DNA of 28,835 nt, taken from positions 1 to 28,835 of IMG/VR virus record IMGVR_UViG_3300033552_000047; one strand, given 5' to 3'. Below, piece by piece: positions 24,148 through 28,835 of the stretch; positions within the stretch are counted from its first letter, which is position 1, and the number at the start of each line of letters is the position of its first letter. This DNA comes from a virus. The position numbers and the translations under genes were made by a program. The notes beneath the pieces were generated by a model that did no database searches, had not been told where the DNA came from, and saw only the letters and a program-made list of their open reading frames with translations.

Positions 24148-24157
24148 ATATTTATTA
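24148..24157 (+). promoter_or_regulatory. Putative promoter motif in the divergent gap
   Basis: Plus-strand ATATTTATTA, the same motif as upstream of gp22, lies 8 bases before the ATG at 24165. It overlaps a 12-bp perfect palindrome (TTTATTAATAAA, 24151-24162), so it could serve both directions. Confidence 0.4.
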
Positions 24158-24164
24158 ATAAAAA

Positions 24165-24401
24165 ATGTGTCTAGACGCCCTAATTTTAGATTATTTACTC
24201 CATAGTATTAGAAGTAAGCGTATTAAAGTTGATGGTAAATTTAAAAGATTTACCAGTATTGCTAATGTAAATTATTTTGGTTGTGATTTAAATTTAATAA
24301 TTAAGAAAACTAAAGAATTAGTGATAGAAGCTTTCGAGGTCTCAGATCGTCAGGCAAATGATTTGGTTACTGTTTTTTTTGAGGATCAGAAATCATTATG
24401 A
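24165..24401 (+). CDS. Small helical protein on the plus strand
   Basis: A 78-residue protein starting MCLDALILDYLL, with a basic loop (16-30) and a C-terminal helix pair ending LVTVFFEDQ. It resembles the divergent 96-residue gene in the C-terminal half. The stop overlaps the end of the convergent membrane-protein gene by 16 bases. A plus-strand gene in the middle of minus-strand genes could be a shadow, but the paralogy, the open frame and the promoter motif upstream support it. Confidence 0.6.
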   Translation: MCLDALILDYLLHSIRSKRIKVDGKFKRFTSIANVNYFGCDLNLIIKKTKELVIEAFEVSDRQANDLVTVFFEDQKSL

Positions 24402-24649
24402 TTAGCTTCAAATTTTTTAACATAATCGAAAATACTCATATTTATTTTTTTCGCTAATATATCTAGTTTATTAAAAACATGTAACCTGAAATAAAAGTAA
24501 CCACCAACAACAATTGATAGTAGATACCAGCTGGAATTATGAAAAAATAACTCTACAAAAAACAACACTACTTGTAATATAATCATTACACATAGAAAAA
24601 TCTTGTAAGTCAATGCTACGTTGTTTTTTAATTTGATTTTACCTTCCAT
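24386..24649 (-). CDS. Two-span membrane protein
   Basis: 87 residues from ATG at 24649 (a TTG two codons upstream is also possible). Two hydrophobic segments, about 13-36 and 40-56, are joined by a short loop; the C-terminal 30 residues (KLDILAKKINMSIFDYV...) are charged and probably cytoplasmic. Size and layout suit an inner-membrane phage protein such as a holin or superinfection-immunity protein, but no sequence family is recognised. A promoter motif lies 12-21 bases upstream. Confidence 0.65.
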   Translation of the reverse strand: MEGKIKLKNNVALTYKIFLCVMIILQVVLFFVELFFHNSSWYLLSIVVGGYFYFRLHVFNKLDILAKKINMSIFDYVKKFEANHNDF

Positions 24650-24660
24650 TAACAATTTAC

Positions 24661-24670
24661 TTATAAATAG
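24661..24670 (-). promoter_or_regulatory. Putative phage promoter motif upstream of the membrane protein
   Basis: Minus-strand CTATTTATAA, identical to the copy in front of gp17, lies 12-21 bases before the ATG at 24649, in the gap shared with the divergent HNH gene. Confidence 0.45.
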
Positions 24671-24729
24671 TAAAATTTATAATGAAACTGTACTAAAATA
24701 AAATATTAACATAAAACTAAAATATATTA

Positions 24730-25281
24730 ATGAAAAATATAAAATTAACAATAGAAATGATCCCAACAAGTAATTTCTATAATAATATCAGATCAACACT
24801 AAGTAATTCGCAATGGACAAAAATTAGGAAAGATTGTTATAATAAAGCTGATAACAAATGTGAAATTTGTGGGGAAACAGGTAAAAAACAGGGTTATAGA
24901 CATAATGTTGAGTGTCACGAAGTCTGGTCTTATGATAAGAAAAGTAAAACACAAAAATTAGTTCGTTTAATTTCATTATGTGTTCGATGTCATTTATGTA
25001 AACATATCGGTCGAGCAATTTCAATGGGTAAGCAAGCTGAAGTTTTTAAACACATGTACGACGTAAATAAATGGTCCCACAAGGAACTTTTAGATTATTT
25101 GGTGATAATCTTCAAAGAATATAAAGAAACGTCTAAAATCACCTGGAAATTAGATTTGACTAAACTTACTGAAGACTATGGAATAAATAAAAAGTTGGTG
25201 TCGGAAGGTAAAATTACTAAAACAAAAATACCATTCTGGAAGAAGAAAAAAAATATAAAAAAACCACCTAAAAAACGATAG
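24730..25281 (+). CDS. HNH endonuclease
   Basis: 183-residue protein with a zinc-bound HNH-type nuclease core: CEIC at 44-47, the catalytic-strand ECHEVWSYD at 61-69 (His63), and CVRCH at 84-88 with His92. The last 60 residues are very lysine-rich (ending in KKKKNIKKPPKKR), fitting DNA binding. Free-standing HNH enzymes in phages often act as homing endonucleases, or assist packaging; the position next to tail genes and away from the terminase favours a homing or mobile type, but this is inference. I see no intron in thyA or other genes here that it would belong to. Confidence 0.85.
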   Translation: MKNIKLTIEMIPTSNFYNNIRSTLSNSQWTKIRKDCYNKADNKCEICGETGKKQGYRHNVECHEVWSYDKKSKTQKLVRLISLCVRCHLCKHIGRAISMGKQAEVFKHMYDVNKWSHKELLDYLVIIFKEYKETSKITWKLDLTKLTEDYGINKKLVSEGKITKTKIPFWKKKKNIKKPPKKR

Positions 25282-25342
25282 TTAAGGTACCAATAATACA
25301 ATATTTTTATCGTTAAGTAGTTGTTTTTTATTTTTATTCCTT

Positions 25343-25352
25343 ATATTTATTA
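25343..25352 (+). promoter_or_regulatory. Putative phage promoter motif upstream of the tail gene
   Basis: Plus-strand ATATTTATTA lies about 52-61 bases before the ATG at 25404. The orientation follows the gene, as for the minus-strand copies. The rest of the 122-base gap is AT-rich with no other clear signal. Confidence 0.5.
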
Positions 25353-25403
25353 GAGTTAGGTTATTATTATCTAATTAAAAAAAATATATACATTAAATAA
25401 CAA

Positions 25404-28028
25404 ATGGCTACATTTACTATAACCACACCAGTTAATATAGATTCCCTAACAGCAAAAACTGGTGGGGATATTTATAATATAAATGGTGGTGCGTTAACAA
25501 TTGATCAACATTCTAGATTCGGGTTAAATAACGGAAATGCGGCCGCAACAACGGCTACTTCAATGGGGTCAATAACTTTATCGGCTACATTAGGTGGTTC
25601 TTGTAATATTGATGGTCGATATATTAGATTAATCAATTTTAATACGGGTACTGGTACGATACCAGCATTAAACTCTTTAGTAACACAAGGTTCGGCTAGT
25701 GGTAAATTAATGTGTGTCTATAGCTCATTAACAGCCGCACCATTAGTTAATGGCGCTGCCATGCCAGTAACTGGTTGGATAATGATAAAAGCATGGAATA
25801 GTGTAGAATTTGCGACAGGTGCATTGACACTATCAGGAACAACTGCTACATCATTAGGTGTTAGTACCGTTGGATTTTTAGAAATTTTTGGAGATGATTT
25901 ATCAACAGTAAATGCAAATAGATTAGGTACATTTAATATTACAGGTGAGTGGTATTCATTAGGGACGACAAATGCATTAGCAACTCAAACTTTTCAAATA
26001 CCTAATAATGGTACACTAAAACATATTGCGGGAGTTTATATTGAAAAGACAGTCGGTAGTAATAATTACGAGTTTTATCCTAATGCTGGTACAACAATAA
26101 CTACAACCACCGTTGTAGCAACAGGTACAGAAGCTACAAGAGGTAAAGTGTGTTGGATAAATAATGCTGGTTTAGTATCAGTCGGAAATTCTGGTGGTAC
26201 TGGGTTAAATGGTTTTGTGCCAGTAACTGGTTTAAAAGTTGTAATAGGAAATGTATTTTTATGTTGTTGTACAGCTGCTGCAAGAAATGTTGAGGTAATA
26301 CCATCAGCAACTATTGCCACTAGATATGATTTTACTACTACGGGTGGTGGGGTTGTGAATATTGATAAATGTAATTCAGCCTGGTACTTATCATTTGCTC
26401 AAGCATATTCAGTACAACTTACAAATGTCGGAACTATTGATGGATTATTATTATCAGAATGTGCTACACCAATAAATTGGACTAGAGTCGGTGTTGGGAA
26501 TAAACCAACAACTGCTTTATTAATGTCAGCATTAACCATGTCATTATGTTTTGCTGGAGGTACATTGACTGACTGTGTATGGGCTCGTGTATCCCAGGCA
26601 ACAGCCTCTCAACATACAAATACCCTAACCGATATTTCTGGGTTCACTTTCATCCGTGATACAATAAGATGTAATACTATTAGAGCAAATGCTACAACAT
26701 ATTCAATATTTGGGACTAGAGTTTCAAATTGTACCTGGACAAATCCAACCATTATACAAGGATCAGCGTTTTTCGTACAAAGTGACTTAATAAATATTAC
26801 CAATACAATATATTGTGATGCTGTTGTTGGAACAACTGTTACAACTTATGCGATGTACGTTTGGTCATTAACTTCATCTTGTTCAAACTTTACTATATCT
26901 GGATTAACAATGCCAGTTATTAATACTCAACCTTATACTGCGTTACTAGGTCTTGCGGTTGCTGGAACTACTGTTGCTGGAATATCGAATATTAAATTAA
27001 GAAATATTGGAACACGAGCGGTTCCATTATCATTAGGAAGTGCTAATGGAACTGGATTGATTTACGAATTAGGAGTTGCTGGTGGTGTCGCTGATGTTAA
27101 AGTACAAAGAGTTTATTGTTCTAACACTAGAACTGGTATAATGACTTGTGATAACTCGTCTACTCGAATTACCGAAGAAAATGTGTGGGGTGATTATGCT
27201 GATGCTGTTGATGTAATGTCAGCATTGAATTTAGTACGTAAAGGAAATGGTGGTACTGGTGCATTGACTGCTCAGGTGTCGGTGTACGGTACACATTGGC
27301 GTGATGGGTTTACATCTACGACTGCTGGTAGAATATCTATTTTAATGAATGAACCTAGTAGTTTGACTGCTAATCAAGTTACTCTTTCAAATGGCTCAGC
27401 ATTTACAAGTGCTGGTGGATTATATATGCCAGTTATTGGACACTCAGTAGTGTTTGAGACTCCAAATTTCATTATAGGGCATACTGCATTTACCAACACT
27501 GCTTTGGTTATGGGTGGTGGTACGGCAACCAATTATAATTATTTTTATCAGATTGACAAAAATGATGGTGCTGGATGGAGTGTAGAAACCGCTACTTTAA
27601 CAGCTACAACATTAGGAACGTCTTTAAGCGGTGTTACTGGGATAGATGCTTCTAAAGGATTTAAATTAAGAATTAGAATAACGACAGCTACTACTAATAC
27701 GACTGCTATTACAAGTGTTTATTTAACAACAGTAAGTACAACAGCTGCACAAGATTTCCAATATCCATTAGATGTAATAACATTAACATTAACAGGTTTA
27801 GTTTCTGGTTCGGACGTCGTAATACTTTCTGCTGGAACATCAATTAATAGAACAAATATTGATAATTCAATAGGTTTTACTGTAAATTATATTTACGAAA
27901 CAGTCGAAAATGTAGATATTGTAGTTTACAAATCAGGTTATATACCTTTTACGATTAGAAATTATACATTGTCATCAACAAACTCATCATTACCAATTGC
28001 TCAAGTAATAGATAGAAATTACGCATAA
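25404..28028 (+). CDS. Tail or surface appendage protein, beta-rich
   Basis: 874 residues, extremely rich in Thr, Ser, Gly, Ala and Val with few charged residues, in a beta-strand and turn rhythm that suggests a beta-helix or fibre-like protein of the virion surface (tail fibre, spike or baseplate appendage). No signal peptide and no clear enzyme motif. Near the C-terminus (about 770-870) two compact beta domains are suggested by the segments LTLTGLVSGSDVVILSAGT and IVVYKSGYIPFTIRNYTL, reminiscent of small carboxypeptidase-like or Ig-like domains. G and C use is higher than in neighbouring genes because of Gly/Ala/Thr codons. It is followed after 47 bases by another virion gene on the same strand. 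Receptor binding is plausible, not shown. Confidence 0.75.
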   Translation: MATFTITTPVNIDSLTAKTGGDIYNINGGALTIDQHSRFGLNNGNAAATTATSMGSITLSATLGGSCNIDGRYIRLINFNTGTGTIPALNSLVTQGSASGKLMCVYSSLTAAPLVNGAAMPVTGWIMIKAWNSVEFATGALTLSGTTATSLGVSTVGFLEIFGDDLSTVNANRLGTFNITGEWYSLGTTNALATQTFQIPNNGTLKHIAGVYIEKTVGSNNYEFYPNAGTTITTTTVVATGTEATRGKVCWINNAGLVSVGNSGGTGLNGFVPVTGLKVVIGNVFLCCCTAAARNVEVIPSATIATRYDFTTTGGGVVNIDKCNSAWYLSFAQAYSVQLTNVGTIDGLLLSECATPINWTRVGVGNKPTTALLMSALTMSLCFAGGTLTDCVWARVSQATASQHTNTLTDISGFTFIRDTIRCNTIRANATTYSIFGTRVSNCTWTNPTIIQGSAFFVQSDLINITNTIYCDAVVGTTVTTYAMYVWSLTSSCSNFTISGLTMPVINTQPYTALLGLAVAGTTVAGISNIKLRNIGTRAVPLSLGSANGTGLIYELGVAGGVADVKVQRVYCSNTRTGIMTCDNSSTRITEENVWGDYADAVDVMSALNLVRKGNGGTGALTAQVSVYGTHWRDGFTSTTAGRISILMNEPSSLTANQVTLSNGSAFTSAGGLYMPVIGHSVVFETPNFIIGHTAFTNTALVMGGGTATNYNYFYQIDKNDGAGWSVETATLTATTLGTSLSGVTGIDASKGFKLRIRITTATTNTTAITSVYLTTVSTTAAQDFQYPLDVITLTLTGLVSGSDVVILSAGTSINRTNIDNSIGFTVNYIYETVENVDIVVYKSGYIPFTIRNYTLSSTNSSLPIAQVIDRNYA

Positions 28029-28048
28029 ATAAGATTACGCATAAATAA
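28018..28048 (+). repeat. 15-bp tandem direct repeat at the end of the tail gene
   Basis: ATTACGCATAAATAA occurs at 28018-28032 and again at 28034-28048, one base apart. The first copy holds the last codons and stop of the tail gene, the second is in the gap, so this is a small local duplication. Confidence 0.85.
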
Positions 28049-28075
28049 AATTAAAATTAAAAACAAAAAAACAAC

Positions 28076-28835
28076 ATGCCTAAATTAACTAGCAAAGCAT
28101 CCTTGATTGTTGGTACAGAAATAACTGTAAACACAGCAACAAAAAAAATTACACTTAATCCAGTTGGAAACCTTATCGCTAAAGATGGGGTTACACTACA
28201 AGCAGTTTACTCTAAATTAATTGATTTATGGACTACTGCGGCGTATAATGATTTCCCTTTTCCGATGTATGCGCTGGATGTACTTTCTGGACAGTTCCAA
28301 ATTGGAACAGATGGTGCAACATTTAATGGTTGGACATTTTTCGATGAACCATCTCGTGGTTATTTAAGAGATGGTGGTTTATCAGAATATAATGCTAGTG
28401 GTGTATTAGCAAGACAATACGCGGGTATTGTATCACTTGGTTCTGTTTCTACTGGTTCTCAGTTATACTATCAAACAACTGCTTCAGGAACACCAGTTAA
28501 CTTTATTTATCAAGATGCTGTGAATCAAATGGTTCAAGTATATGGTGATGTCGCAGCTGATTCAAGTACAACAACATTTGATACTAGAACATTTTTCAAA
28601 GGATTTGTACGTGAATATGGTAAAAAATATAAAGATTCAGTTTTAGCTGATACGGGTAAGACATCTACAGGTGCGAATATCGTAAATGTACTTTTATCTA
28701 ATGAGAGTGATTTAGATATCCTTACTGCTGATGGTTCAATTACAACATCACCTTACAGTGAAATAAATGTAAAATATTTTGCTTCGGCATTTCAAAAAGA
28801 TATTGATATTTCAGGAACACCTAGATCATTTGGTA
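28076..28835 (+). CDS. Virion structural protein, tail type (3' end beyond window)
   Basis: Open from ATG at 28076 to the right edge (253 codons). The product starts MPKLTSKASLIVGTEITVNT and has segments LIAKDGVTLQAVYSKLIDLW (about 34-53), FPMYALDVLSGQFQIGTDG and KGFVREYGKKYKDSVLADTG that I recall from large tail or appendage proteins of marine T4-like phages; this recollection cannot be verified here. It follows the 874-residue protein on the same strand with no terminator between, so both are probably made together as late virion proteins. Confidence 0.8.
   Translation, partial: MPKLTSKASLIVGTEITVNTATKKITLNPVGNLIAKDGVTLQAVYSKLIDLWTTAAYNDFPFPMYALDVLSGQFQIGTDGATFNGWTFFDEPSRGYLRDGGLSEYNASGVLARQYAGIVSLGSVSTGSQLYYQTTASGTPVNFIYQDAVNQMVQVYGDVAADSSTTTFDTRTFFKGFVREYGKKYKDSVLADTGKTSTGANIVNVLLSNESDLDILTADGSITTSPYSEINVKYFASAFQKDIDISGTPRSFG

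Noticed and set aside
25275-25316. Seven-base inverted repeat (AACGATA / TATCGTT) after the HNH gene
   Set aside because: The loop is about 28 bases and the stem short; too weak to call a terminator.
25404-28835. Diversity-generating element in the tail genes
   Set aside because: No reverse transcriptase, template repeat or adenine-biased variable copy is visible in the window; the 15-bp repeat is too short.

Overview
This window looks like a piece of a T4-like myovirus (tailed phage) genome. Its host is probably a bacterium of the Bacteroidetes/Flavobacteriia type. The phage assignment rests on an ordered head-assembly block on the minus strand: large terminase (gp17), portal (gp20), prohead protease (gp21), scaffold (gp22) and major capsid protein (gp23), in the same order as in T4. 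The host guess is inference: the DNA is very AT-rich, I see no strong AGGAGG ribosome binding sites, leaders are A/T-rich, and the thymidylate synthase and ClpC-like proteins resemble those of that phylum.

Layout. (1) 1-18043, minus strand, almost gapless. Read in the direction of transcription, it starts with a stack of small genes with a KTSC-domain protein, two tiny overlapping ORFs and thyA (18043 to 14218). Next come a putative virion gene split by a -1 frame change, three small or unknown genes and a 108-residue protein (14144 to 10173), then gp17, a small protein and gp20 (10111 to 5978). These are followed by four genes between portal and protease, including a holin-like membrane protein and a cupin (5908 to 3813), and finally gp21, gp22 and gp23 (3742 to the left edge). 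(2) 18129-20675, plus strand: a full-length ClpC-type AAA+ unfoldase. (3) 20751-24649, mostly minus: a 56-residue protein, a leucine-rich-repeat protein, three small helical proteins, thioredoxin, a divergent pair of probably related small genes (one on plus), and a two-span membrane protein. (4) 24730-28835, plus: an HNH endonuclease and two tail or surface-structure genes, the second running off the right edge.

Regulation. Six hairpin terminators are visible. Five of the minus-strand ones are followed within 3-22 bases by a recurring TATTTAT(A/T)A-type motif and then a start codon. The same motif lies in the matching orientation upstream of plus-strand genes at 24165 and 25404. I read this as the phage's own (late-type) promoter, so the window is built of terminator-promoter cassettes that separate short operons.

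How the genes work together. gp22 scaffold and gp23 assemble on the gp20 portal, gp21 cleaves scaffold and capsid, and gp17 packages DNA. ThyA and thioredoxin serve nucleotide metabolism (thioredoxin as a possible reductant). The ClpC-like protein could feed proteins to host ClpP. The main novelties are the A10 frame change at 13470-13479, the promoter cassette, the ClpC homologue with a retained ClpP-docking tripeptide, the cupin inside the head block, and a 15-bp inverted repeat just upstream of thyA. No tRNA, rRNA, CRISPR array or insertion sequence was seen.
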